Counted from the first letter of the stretch, positions 8,501 to 16,192 are shown. The stretch: DNA of 45,002 bases from Flavobacteriales bacterium (GCA_013002285.1 JABDKJ010000073.1:1-45002); one strand, 5' to 3'. Notes: generated by a model from the sequence alone, not told the origin. Numbers and translations: made by a program.

Positions 8501-9940
8501 GTCTGTAGCCGAAGCTTCAAGAGCATCAGGGATCTCATCGCATTCTACAGTAAGGTCAAGAGGAAAACCACATTCACCATTCCCTGCTGTGCCTATAAAA
8601 GACTGTCCAGGGTTCAATGTCCCAATAGTGTTATTCCCATTTCCGCTTGGAGTAGCCACTGCTGTGAAATCAGAATATTGACTACCCGCACCTGTAAGAT
8701 ATGTGCTTCCACATCCATGATTACCAGCATTTGAAACGTTCTCGGGATCTGTCATCATTCCGTTTGCTGCACCTCCGCTATAAGGTCCAACATAAGTAGG
8801 ACTTAATGAAGAAAGATGGATTACGTCTCCATTGTTATCCGTTATTGCAAATGAGTAGAGATTATTATCAGGTGTTGGGTTTGTCGAACGTGTGACCACT
8901 CCATACCCGTTCATCATATCCGGAATGATCCCAGAAAGGCCATATGTACCACTTAATCCGTTGGCATAATAAACATACAATGTATATCCAGTTAGATCAG
9001 TGCCTGCAGGCCCTGCGATCTCTGCTTGTTCCCCTGGACCACATGGGGTATGCCATTCGTTGATCCAAACATCACATGCTTCTACTTGAGGATCAGATTG
9101 GTCAAAAACCAACTCAGGAGCAGTTGTATCAACAACAGTCAAGGTTTGCTCACCAAGAGGAGATGTGTTACCACAATTGTCAACGGCTTCCCAAGCTCTA
9201 TAGATCATATAAGAATCATCGCAAAGGCCAGGAATGATCTTTGAAGTGAAAACAACTTCAACATCATCATCGCAAGTGTCAAACGCATTTGCTTCCATTG
9301 GTTCTGGAATGGCATTGCATTCAACTGTCATATCAGATAACTGAACGTCATCTGGGCCATATCCAGTGATAAATGGAGCTGTATCATCGATCACTGTAAT
9401 TACTTGTACACAATCAGAAGAATTTCCGTGAGAATCAGTAGCTGTCCATGTTCTTGTAACAGTGTACTCATCGTCACAATCTCCAGGAGCGATATCTTCA
9501 ACTAAAATAGGAACTAATGGTCCATCACAAACATCAGTTACAGTTAATTCAGGAGGCTCAGGTACTCCGTCCTCACAACTAACGGTCACATCTGGTGGGC
9601 AATCTTCAAATACAGGAGGCGACAAGTCGCACTGCATAACCACTTGAGTGGCAGAAGTTGAATTCCCTGCCTGGTCAGTTGCTGCCCATAACAAGATCAT
9701 ACTTTCGAAACCGCATTTGTTCTCTACAAACCAGAATGTAAATGTTGGGATCAACGCCTGATCACAATCATCCCAACAAGTAACTGCTGGAATTGGTGGC
9801 CAGTCCTCGTCACAGTCGATCGTTATGTCATCTGGGACTGTAATGACTGGCGGAGTTGTGTCGTTCTCGCATTGAGCAAATGCCAAACTTTGACAACACA
9901 AAGCCATGATTAAAACAATAGTAAATTTTAAAATTTTCAT
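5528..9940 (-). CDS. Large secreted multi-domain HYR-like repeat protein with T9SS C-terminal sorting domain
   Basis: 1470 residues. A signal peptide (residues 1-23, ending AFAQ) is followed by 11 modules of about 75-80 residues. Each carries a Cys/Asp-rich start (VECDEIP-like), ATDNCD in the middle, and RTWTATDNCGN then Q.ITV.D..AP at the end, resembling HYR/Ig-like adhesion modules. Modules 1-3 cover about residues 30-275. A lamin-tail-like domain is inserted at about 290-457. Modules 4-9 run to about 930. A second insertion, similar to choice-of-anchor/PEP-CTERM-type domains, sits at about 936-1110. Modules 10-11 run to about 1260, followed by an FnIII-like domain (about 1265-1370) and a type A T9SS sorting domain (SIFPNPNNGNF at about 1398 to the end). 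It is predicted to be secreted by T9SS and attached to the cell surface; an adhesive or matrix role is inferred. Monocistronic, with its own terminator. Confidence 0.9.
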   Translation of the reverse strand: MKILKFTIVLIMALCCQSLAFAQCENDTTPPVITVPDDITIDCDEDWPPIPAVTCWDDCDQALIPTFTFWFVENKCGFESMILLWAATDQAGNSTSATQVVMQCDLSPPVFEDCPPDVTVSCEDGVPEPPELTVTDVCDGPLVPILVEDIAPGDCDDEYTVTRTWTATDSHGNSSDCVQVITVIDDTAPFITGYGPDDVQLSDMTVECNAIPEPMEANAFDTCDDDVEVVFTSKIIPGLCDDSYMIYRAWEAVDNCGNTSPLGEQTLTVVDTTAPELVFDQSDPQVEACDVWINEWHTPCGPGEQAEIAGPAGTDLTGYTLYVYYANGLSGTYGLSGIIPDMMNGYGVVTRSTNPTPDNNLYSFAITDNNGDVIHLSSLSPTYVGPYSGGAANGMMTDPENVSNAGNHGCGSTYLTGAGSQYSDFTAVATPSGNGNNTIGTLNPGQSFIGTAGNGECGFPLDLTVECDEIPDALEASATDNCDGDVDISFSESSTSWDDCEYYIYRTWTATDNCGNSSSHTQTITVTDSNAPVLSSLPADMSLDCTDPIPAMAVLTADDVCSGTVDVYSYEDYDYDCPGQYDIIRYWYAYDDCGNFTDHTQVISISDTNGPSIIHNLDLEITVECDAIPAAEELTAVANCSDAFVSVSEVIIDDYCFNDYTYVLYRLYVATDECGNTSSVTQTIHVQDFTAPTFDTLPADADIDCPNEGGGEPDEVTATDNCDENPSVWYSDNYEDCAINRTWYAQDNCGNLTTHLQVLSFNDEEAPTFTFEPENMTVSCEDVPEPAEVGAEDNCSTPFVSLDEKTLPGSCANSYILLRTWTAQDACDNVATQTQVITVYDYSAPTWDQDMPESMEHPCDEPLPAVPSISATDNCGSVTIDYNEYFEDYNGCEGFYVRQWWATDECGNSTYHSQTITLTDDEAPEFFFDPDDDQVACNAYSAIMNSTGGTSDQAIADFIGVPLSEIEALVPQNATTGSVIKQEISTVAGDVLTFDHLYNTSEGSNNNTYNDFAFAVICQNGAVLIADTFDPENVWTLNSHVINSTGTCTLAFGVLNATDGIVNTFMRVDNIQGVSLNDGSFESGALAPNWDSLGNASVNDDDSSAGTTDCFLSDLVVECDEVPAPWDAPVSDNCDDDIFVSYSETNTPGDCANEYTLYRVWTAYDNCGNSTTVDQEITVIDTTAPEFVDFPADEILYCDPDVPPVVSPTATDNCDSFVDITFVQTIEYGVSFGSVGTDVVTRTWTATDDCGNSTTQSQQITLVADCPSNGCVSLYDFLDAPDAMTIVENPSTVEFYWDVPSDAVVAQARITSSLGTTYHIMYNLDFPKIVSSSFFQNGIEYDVDIRYASQVTPCIIASQWSDASSFTLISGGSSLAQDGNPFEAEDVKAVDFDDSTLSIFPNPNNGNFTVDTNLEEFSIEIYNVDGKLIESMGNFYNGQNQLELNGYASGVYMLRIFNDTESLNTRFVIQ

Positions 9941-10265
9941 AATTATTAATTGTTAAATGGTTTAAAATTCTCGGTTATATATAATGTGTTAAGTGTGTTA
10001 AGTACTTGAAGCACATAGTTAACAATTCGCAGCGCTTCTTCAAATACCCGTTGATGGGTATTTTACCCTTCTAATTGGGCATTTTTTACGATTAAGTGTC
10101 AAATATACACGTTCAAAACTTGTTGATGCCAATTAAAATTTACCGAAGCAAAAACTGGAGCAGACAACTCAATTTTCTGTCATATGATCGCTTTCTTCAT
10201 TTCTGCTTAACTTGGTATTATCCCAGGATATTAAAATCATTACATTTGAAGCCTAAATTTTGAAC
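9941..10265. other. Divergent intergenic region between the HYR-like gene and fabI
   Basis: 325 nt without a gene. It holds the 5' regions of two divergent genes. Near the middle are three short complementary blocks: TACCC at 10045-10049, GGGTA at 10056-10060 and TACCC at 10064-10068. They are followed by ATTGGGC and a run of six T (10082-10087). The central block could pair with either neighbour. A TACATTTG box (10241-10248) resembling the Bacteroidota -7 element lies 17 nt before the fabI ATG, but no TTG sits at the usual distance upstream of it. No ORF or RNA gene was recognised. Confidence 0.5.
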
Positions 10266-11072
10266 ATGGCTAACGGATTATTAGAAGGTAAAAAAGGTAT
10301 CATTTTTGGAGCTCTTAATGACATGTCCATTGCGTGGAAAGTTGCTCAAAGAGCACATGAAGAAGGAGCTCAAATAGTTCTAACTAATGCTCCCATTGCA
10401 CTGAGAATGGGAGAGATAAATAAATTGGCCGATGAGATCAATGCTCCAGTGATACCGGCAGATGCCACAGATAATAAAGAGATCAAAGAACTGTTTGAAA
10501 AGTCTATTGAGCATTTTAGTGGAAAAATGGATTTCGTGCTTCACAGTATTGGAATGTCTCCGAATGTCAGGAAAAATAAGCACTACACCTCTCTTAGTCA
10601 CGACTTCTATCATAAAACACTTGATGTTAGCGGTATGTCCTTCCACCGTGTTCTTCAAACTGCCTATGACATGGATGCCGTCAATGATTGGGGTAGCATG
10701 TTAGCTCTTTCCTATATAGCAGCACAACGTGTATTTCCGGATTATAATGATATGGCTGACGCAAAAGCACTTCTAGAATCTATTGCGCGCAGTTTCGGTT
10801 ATCACTATGGAAAGAAAGCACATGTTCGAGTAAATACCATATCACAGTCGCCAACTATGACAACTGCCGGCAGTGGCGTGAAAGGATTTGACCAGTTCAT
10901 GAATTATGCGGATAAAATGAGCCCTTTAGGAAATGCAAGTGCCGATGCTTGTGCCAATTATTGCATTTCAATGTTCTCTGACCTGACAAAATATGTCACC
11001 ATGCAAAACTTGTTTCATGACGGAGGATTTTCATTTACCGGAGTGAGCACTGAAGTTATTGAGTCGGTTTAG
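10266..11072 (+). CDS. fabI: Enoyl-[acyl-carrier-protein] reductase (NADH), FabI
   Basis: A 268-residue cytoplasmic short-chain dehydrogenase family enzyme that reduces enoyl-ACP in the last step of each fatty acid elongation cycle. The N-terminal nucleotide-binding stretch is GKKGIIFGALNDMSIAW. The substrate-region Tyr150 and the catalytic Tyr160-x6-Lys167 pair (YNDMADAK) match the FabI pattern. HSIGMSPNVRKNKHY and VRVNTISQSP are typical of Bacteroidota FabI. An in-frame TTG lies two codons upstream at 10260, but ATG at 10266 gives the family-standard start MANGLLEGKKG. The stop TAG overlaps the stop of the convergent NUDIX gene by 4 nt. Confidence 0.96.
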   Translation: MANGLLEGKKGIIFGALNDMSIAWKVAQRAHEEGAQIVLTNAPIALRMGEINKLADEINAPVIPADATDNKEIKELFEKSIEHFSGKMDFVLHSIGMSPNVRKNKHYTSLSHDFYHKTLDVSGMSFHRVLQTAYDMDAVNDWGSMLALSYIAAQRVFPDYNDMADAKALLESIARSFGYHYGKKAHVRVNTISQSPTMTTAGSGVKGFDQFMNYADKMSPLGNASADACANYCISMFSDLTKYVTMQNLFHDGGFSFTGVSTEVIESV

Positions 11073-11713
11073 AGGCTTTGACCGATCAAGTTTTTGATCA
11101 TGTGTTTAAGCTCTGCAAGAATAATTGCAGTGGCCCCCCATATCACATTTTCTTGATATACATATGCCGGCACCTTTAAATGAGCATTATATTTTTGAAC
11201 AAATATCTTTCTTGTCTCAATAATTGAATCGTCTAATAAAGCTGCAAGAGGAAATGGGATAATACTTGCTACCTCAGTTTCGTCTGGAATAAATCTTGTT
11301 TCATTTTCATGATAAGCTAGATAAGGAGTTACCATGAAATTGCTTGGGGGGATATAGATATCGCTTAACTGATGAATGACTTTAAGATCATCCTTCTCTA
11401 ACCCGATCTCTTCTTTTGTTTCTCTCAGTGCAGTGTGTTCCAGGTGAGGGTCGTTCGATTCTCTTTTTCCACCGGGGAAAGATATCTGTCCGCTATGCGT
11501 ACCGTCATAAACATTCCTTTCGATCAATGGAATGTTCAATCCATTGCCATCATTGTAAAGAATTACCAGTACTGCACTTTCTCTAAAAGAGACTTTTTGA
11601 CCTCTGATCTTTTGAGCGGTATCTCTCATTTTTGGAGACATCTCCATATGCGCTTTTTCTCCAGGTAGTGGCAGATTAGGCAGTTTTATAAGATCTTCTA
11701 ACTTTAGGATCAC
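11069..11713 (-). CDS. NUDIX hydrolase, CoA pyrophosphatase (NudL-like)
   Basis: 214 residues. The NUDIX region reads FPGGKRESND...TALRETKEEIGL at about residues 83-110, with the REx2EE metal-binding core. Upstream of it is the IPLIERN...HSGQISFPGG segment that resembles the motif specific to CoA pyrophosphatases, which cleave CoA or acyl-CoA to phosphopantetheine and 3',5'-ADP. The start is GTG at 11713 and the protein begins MILKLEDLIKLP. It converges on fabI, with the two stop codons overlapping. Divergent from aat, with only 76 nt between the starts. CoA specificity is from the motif and not certain. Confidence 0.85.
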   Translation of the reverse strand: MILKLEDLIKLPNLPLPGEKAHMEMSPKMRDTAQKIRGQKVSFRESAVLVILYNDGNGLNIPLIERNVYDGTHSGQISFPGGKRESNDPHLEHTALRETKEEIGLEKDDLKVIHQLSDIYIPPSNFMVTPYLAYHENETRFIPDETEVASIIPFPLAALLDDSIIETRKIFVQKYNAHLKVPAYVYQENVIWGATAIILAELKHMIKNLIGQSL

Positions 11714-11789
11714 GGATCCAAAAGTACGTTATCGTTTAAAAAAGACCCTTTAAATTATCGAAACTTCTGAACTCATACTCACCCCTGAA

Positions 11790-12461
11790 TTGTCCAAAGA
11801 CCATGGCATTGTTGCCATAGGAGGCGAGTTTGAACCTGACCTTCTTTTGAGGATCTACAAACAAGGGATCTTCCCTTGGCCAGAGAACGACCATGTAAAA
11901 TTGTGGTTTTGTCCGCCAGAAAGATGCGTTCTTGAGCCAGAGAAAGTCAAAATGTCTAAAAGTATAAAGTCATTGATCCTTAAAAACGAATTCCAGATCA
12001 GTATCGATAAAGCTTTTGCTCAAGTCATTGATAATTGTTCAAAACTTACAAAGAGCAGGGAGTCTACTTGGATCACACCAAAATTAAAACAGGCTTTCAT
12101 AAGTCTGCATGAAATGGGATATGCTCACTCTTTTGAAGTTTGGCAGAATGAAGAACTTGTTGGAGGTTTATATGGACTAGCTATCGGAAAACAATTCAGT
12201 GGAGAGTCTATGTTCCATTCTAGGTCCAATGCTTCTAAAGTCGCTTTCCTGTTCTTGAATAGATTTCTTGCTGCCAATGATTTCCAATTTTTAGATTGCC
12301 AAGTTTGGACCGAGCACCTTCATAGCCTCGGTGCCGAAGAGTGGGAGAGAGATCTCTTTTTGCAGAAACACGCCAAAGCTATAAGTCAGAAAGGCCTAGA
12401 AGGTTCTTGGGTAGGTTTGGAAGAGACTGTGGGTATCTATCAAACAAGTGATCTTATCTGA
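11790..12461 (+). CDS. aat: Leucyl/phenylalanyl-tRNA--protein transferase
   Basis: Aat adds Leu or Phe from charged tRNA to proteins with N-terminal Arg or Lys, marking them for ClpS/ClpAP-type N-end-rule degradation in the cytoplasm. Family landmarks are AIGGEFEPDLLLRIYKQGIFPWP, STWITPKLKQAF, SFEVWQNEELVGGLYG, FSGESMFHSRSNASKVA and LDCQVWTEHLHSLGA. The only conventional start in the open frame is TTG at 11790, giving 223 residues. The frame stays open upstream to 11754 and encodes ELILTPEL, which matches the family N-terminus, so the true start may be a rare ATT, ATC or ATA codon there. It abuts msrB through a shared TGATCA double stop. Confidence 0.93.
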   Translation: MSKDHGIVAIGGEFEPDLLLRIYKQGIFPWPENDHVKLWFCPPERCVLEPEKVKMSKSIKSLILKNEFQISIDKAFAQVIDNCSKLTKSRESTWITPKLKQAFISLHEMGYAHSFEVWQNEELVGGLYGLAIGKQFSGESMFHSRSNASKVAFLFLNRFLAANDFQFLDCQVWTEHLHSLGAEEWERDLFLQKHAKAISQKGLEGSWVGLEETVGIYQTSDLI

Positions 12462-12986
12462 TCATTTCTTGTCTGTCCCTTCTTTTTCGTGAATTTCACT
12501 TCTGTTCTTAAAATCTAAAGAAGCAGAATTTATACAATAACGCAAACCAGTTGGTGCCGGACCATCATTGAACACATGACCCAGGTGTCCTCCACATCTG
12601 TTACAAATCACTTCAGTTCTGATCATGCCATGTGACATATCAGTTATCTCACCAACATTTTTCTCATTCTTTGGTTGGAAAAAACTTGGCCATCCAGAAC
12701 CTGATTCAAATTTGGTTTTACTATCAAAAAGTGGCAAATCGCACGCGGCACATGAATAAATGCCATCTGCTTTATGACCGTCAAATTCTCCAGTGAATGC
12801 TCTTTCTGTTCCTTTCTGCCTTAAGATGTGGTATTCTTCTGGGCTGAGGATCTTACGCCATTCATCATCAGATCGGTTGACTTCATATGAGGTCTTTTCA
12901 TTCTCGCTTGAAGCATTTTGGTTTTGAGCACAACCTACACCCGAAACGATCATTAAAACAAAAAAAGGACCTATCAATTTATTCAT
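12462..12986 (-). CDS. msrB: Peptide-methionine (R)-S-oxide reductase MsrB, lipoprotein form
   Basis: 174 residues. MsrB reduces methionine-R-sulfoxide in proteins. The first 19 residues form a lipoprotein signal (lipobox SGVGC, Cys19), so this copy is predicted to act outside the cytoplasm. The enzyme domain starts at about residue 37 ([15 protein letters not shown]) and includes GTERAFTG. It has two CxxC zinc-binding pairs (CAAC and CNRC), [16 protein letters not shown] and the catalytic Cys in [13 protein letters not shown] at about residue 150. A separate MsrA is not seen in the window. The stop codons of aat and msrB abut. Confidence 0.95.
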   Translation of the reverse strand: MNKLIGPFFVLMIVSGVGCAQNQNASSENEKTSYEVNRSDDEWRKILSPEEYHILRQKGTERAFTGEFDGHKADGIYSCAACDLPLFDSKTKFESGSGWPSFFQPKNEKNVGEITDMSHGMIRTEVICNRCGGHLGHVFNDGPAPTGLRYCINSASLDFKNRSEIHEKEGTDKK

Positions 12987-13119
12987 CTTCTAAAAGTATA
13001 TACTTCTTTATTCTTGTCGGTTTCTGTCCTGCTCATTTTTCTAGCATTATTGGGGAACCAAGCGCTTTCTATTGCGTATAAATTACTAACACCTTTTAAT
13101 AAACAAAATACTGCTTAAT

Positions 13120-13617
13120 ATGAAAACGATAATTACGTACTGTGTATTATTCTTTTTGGCTTTAAATACCAATTTATCCGGCCAGAATATGGATCAAGAA
13201 CTTATTTCCAGTGCTGGAGAAACCCTCGCTAATTCGTCTGTGAGATTGGATTTTAGCCTAGGCGAGATCAGTATCGAAACTGCTAGCGCAAGCAATGTAA
13301 TACTCACTCAAGGGTTTCATCAATCTGTACTTAGTGTTACTGAAGTACTCGAAGTGGGGTCCAAAGACGATATTCAGGTTTTTCCCAATCCAACACAAGA
13401 ATATCTCAATATTCAATTCACCGGAAATATGGATGAATTGGGCTATGCCAGAATTTATTCTCTTGTAGGGAAAATGGTTTTTGAAGACGAGATCATTTCT
13501 ACAGAGCTAACGAAACGAATAGATATTAAACATATCAAGGCAGGTCAATATTTGTTGGTCATTTCAACTGATGACGACCGAATATTGAACACCTATAGAA
13601 TTGTAAAACTCAACTAA
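13120..13617 (+). CDS. Small T9SS-sorted secreted protein
   Basis: 165 residues: a signal peptide (residues 1-22, ending NLSGQ), then a short conserved-looking segment (ISSAGETLANSSVRLDFSLG through ILTQGFHQ, about residues 30-68), then a type A T9SS C-terminal sorting domain (IQVFPNPTQEYLNIQF, ARIYSLVGKMVFE, IKAGQYLLVISTDD). It is almost all sorting signal with very little cargo. Its stop overlaps the next gene's start in TAATG, so the two are probably co-translated. By inference it may be a surface partner or anchor for the large repeat protein downstream. Confidence 0.85.
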   Translation: MKTIITYCVLFFLALNTNLSGQNMDQELISSAGETLANSSVRLDFSLGEISIETASASNVILTQGFHQSVLSVTEVLEVGSKDDIQVFPNPTQEYLNIQFTGNMDELGYARIYSLVGKMVFEDEIISTELTKRIDIKHIKAGQYLLVISTDDDRILNTYRIVKLN

Positions 13618-16097
13618 TGAAAAAAGAATTACCATTGAATTTGACAAGGTTAATTGCAAAGGTTAAAGCTTTATGCATTGTGCTGATCCTTGGGGTTTCC
13701 TCGGTGTTTTCCCAGGTTCCTGACAGTTTTAATTATCAAGCTGTTGTTCGGGACAATACTGGAAACATTATGAATGATCAGATCGTCTCGGTCCAATTGG
13801 CGGTAATTCAAACTTCTCCTAACGGGTTGGTAAAATTTATAGAGAATCATTTGACTGCAACCAATCAATTTGGATTAATAAAGCTCAATGTTGGAACCGG
13901 TACTTCGGTGAATGGAGAATTTTCATCTATCGAATGGGGGGATGATCTGCATTTTCTTAGAATAAGCATTGATGTAAATGGCGGAAATAATTTTCAATTT
14001 CTAGGTACTACACAACTGACATCTGTGCCGTATGCAATGTATGCAAAACGGGTAGAGTACGATCTGGTGGATGATGCTGATGCAGACCCCTCCAACGAGA
14101 TACAAGAACTCATTATAGCAAACGATACGCTGTTTATTTCAGGTGGTAACTATGTAGTATTACCGCAATCCGGAAATATAGATGATACGGATGAACAACA
14201 ATTGTCATTGTCTTCTGATCAGCTGAGTATTTCTAATGGGAATAGTATTGATCTGAGCATGTATCTGGATAATACAGATTCACAATCCTTAGAGCTTATC
14301 GGTAATACTTTGTCAATTTCAAATGGAAATTCCATAACGCTGACCGACAATGTCGATGATGCGGATAATGATTTCTCAAATGAACTTCAAGAACTCAGTA
14401 TTGTAGGAGATACTTTGTTTATTTCAAATGGGAATGGTGTTTTTATTGAAGATCAGGTGAATGATGCAGATAGCGATGTCTCAAATGAACTTCAAGACCT
14501 TAGCATGGTTGGAGACACATTGTTTATTTCAAACGGAAATAGTGTTGTCATTGAGGACTTGGTGGATGATGCTGACAGTTCACCAAATAACGAGATCCAG
14601 TTTTTGACAGCTGAAGGCGACTCTATTTATATCACTAATGGAAATTTTATAGTGATCGATGATGATGTAGATGACGCGGACAGCGACCCATTAAACGAAT
14701 TACAAGAGATCTTCATTGCGGGAAACTCTATAAGCCTTTCAAATGCTAATACGGCCGTTGACCTTAGTCCATTCTTGGATAATACAGATTCTCAAAACTT
14801 ATCTATATCTAATGATTCATTATTCATAAGTGGAGGAAATGCATTGGATATTAGTTCATTCGGAGGAGGACAATTCGAAGCTTCGGGTTCAACAGTTATA
14901 AATGGCGGAGATCATGCTACGAATGACTTTGTTTTTGGAGCGCCCACTCTTAGTCAAAATGGCACCTCTTCTCATTTCGCGAAAATGTTTTTCGACAAAA
15001 GCAAAAAAGGGGCTTTTCGTACCGGGTACATAGAAACGTCTGGTTGGAATGCAGACAGTATTGGCACGTCTTCTTTAGCTGCAGGATATAATACTAAGGC
15101 ACTGGGTGAACATTCTACGGCCTTTGGGAGAGATGCTGTTGCCAGAGGCGATAATTCTTTGGCAATAGGAAATGGTGTAGAAGCAAAAGGTTTTTCTTCA
15201 ATGGCTTTCGGTTTTGGTTCTGTTGCAAAAATGTACTATTCCTTTGCAGGGGGTAACAATGCACAAGCAAATGGAGTTAACTCATTTGCCTTTGGAGAAA
15301 ATGCCTTAGCTAATGGTTCAAATGCTGTAAGTATTGGGAAAAATGTTACGTCTACTACAGATGGAATAGCAATAGGAAGCAATGCGCAAGCTCCGTTTAC
15401 ATCAGGGATCTCATTAGGTACAAATAATACCTCTGCCAAAGTGGGCTCTATTTCAATAGGCGAGAATGCTATAGCCGGTGGAACACGTTCCGTAGCACTG
15501 GGCTTCAATCTTCAAGCACCTTCTTATGGAGAAGTTGTCTTGGGATACAATAACACGAGTTATGCTGCTCAAAGTGCTGATCTTATCGACTCAAATGATA
15601 GATTGTTCACCATTGGAAATGGTCTAAATGCTTTAAGCCCAAGTGATGCATTCATTATTTACAAAGACGGAGATGCATTTTTGGCAGGGAGTGTTGTTAC
15701 CAATTCAGATAAGAGACTTAAAAAGGAGATCGAACCTTTAAACGGTTCTTTGGAAAAAGTATTATCATTGAATGGATATACTTATAAGTGGAATGCCTTG
15801 AGTCCCAGAGATCAAAGGCAGCGGAATACCGGTTTGATAGCGCAAGAGGTAGAAGCTTTGTTTCCGGAGATGGTGACTGAAGGCCCAAATGGTTACAAAG
15901 CAGTGAACTATAACGCTTTGATCCCGCATTTGATCGAAAGTATCAAATCCCAAGCGGATCAAATTGATAGGCTATCTCGTAAAATAAGTACTCAGAGTGA
16001 AGTAATTTATAACATGAACAACCAAGCAAATTTACTAAACGACCTGATAGAAAGAATAGGAACATTAGAACAGCAACTAATATTGGGTAAAGAATAG
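13617..16097 (+). CDS. Surface protein with Asp-rich repeats, YadA-like head and S74 intramolecular chaperone (tail-fibre-like)
   Basis: 826 residues. A hydrophobic N-terminal signal lies at about residues 15-32, followed by a domain common in these proteins (PDSFNYQAVVRDNTGN through SVPYAMYAK, to about residue 143). Eight tandem repeats of 29 or 35 residues follow (about 151-418), each starting DDAD or DNTD and containing LSISNGNS-type strands. A YadA/Hia-type head is at about 487-648 (AFGRDAVARGDNS, SIGKNVTS, ALGFNLQAP). An S74 autoprocessing chaperone is at about 697-780 (NSDKRLKKEIEPLNG, TGLIAQEVEALFPEMV). A C-terminal coiled coil ends the protein. S74 domains trimerise fibres and then self-cleave before the Ser of SD. 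Trimeric fibre assembly is inferred. Confidence 0.87.
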   Translation: MKKELPLNLTRLIAKVKALCIVLILGVSSVFSQVPDSFNYQAVVRDNTGNIMNDQIVSVQLAVIQTSPNGLVKFIENHLTATNQFGLIKLNVGTGTSVNGEFSSIEWGDDLHFLRISIDVNGGNNFQFLGTTQLTSVPYAMYAKRVEYDLVDDADADPSNEIQELIIANDTLFISGGNYVVLPQSGNIDDTDEQQLSLSSDQLSISNGNSIDLSMYLDNTDSQSLELIGNTLSISNGNSITLTDNVDDADNDFSNELQELSIVGDTLFISNGNGVFIEDQVNDADSDVSNELQDLSMVGDTLFISNGNSVVIEDLVDDADSSPNNEIQFLTAEGDSIYITNGNFIVIDDDVDDADSDPLNELQEIFIAGNSISLSNANTAVDLSPFLDNTDSQNLSISNDSLFISGGNALDISSFGGGQFEASGSTVINGGDHATNDFVFGAPTLSQNGTSSHFAKMFFDKSKKGAFRTGYIETSGWNADSIGTSSLAAGYNTKALGEHSTAFGRDAVARGDNSLAIGNGVEAKGFSSMAFGFGSVAKMYYSFAGGNNAQANGVNSFAFGENALANGSNAVSIGKNVTSTTDGIAIGSNAQAPFTSGISLGTNNTSAKVGSISIGENAIAGGTRSVALGFNLQAPSYGEVVLGYNNTSYAAQSADLIDSNDRLFTIGNGLNALSPSDAFIIYKDGDAFLAGSVVTNSDKRLKKEIEPLNGSLEKVLSLNGYTYKWNALSPRDQRQRNTGLIAQEVEALFPEMVTEGPNGYKAVNYNALIPHLIESIKSQADQIDRLSRKISTQSEVIYNMNNQANLLNDLIERIGTLEQQLILGKE

Positions 16098-16161
16098 AAT
16101 ACTATACGTGCCAAGTAATTCTAAGAACAAGAAAAGATAAAACACTTGTTCAAAAGAAATG

Positions 16162-16192
16162 AACCGTGCTCGGAAGAGGACGGTTTTTTTTT
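16162..16192 (+). terminator. Rho-independent terminator after the tail-fibre-like gene
   Basis: Inverted repeat AACCGTGCTC (16162-16171) and GAGGACGGTT (16176-16185) with one mismatch and a GGAA loop. It runs directly into a T-tract of nine T (16184-16192). It lies 64 nt past the stop at 16097 and just before the DCC gene, which supports starting that gene at 16207. Confidence 0.85.

Noticed and set aside
8499..8681. Short plus-strand ORFs across the HYR-like gene
   Set aside because: They are antisense shadows of the repeats with no start signals or conserved content.
5528..9940. Repeats in the HYR-like gene considered as a CRISPR or satellite array
   Set aside because: The repeats are about 230 nt, diverged in DNA, in one open frame and explained by protein modules.
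10260..10265. TTG start two codons upstream of fabI ATG
   Set aside because: The ATG at 10266 gives the standard FabI N-terminus; the two extra residues are not needed.
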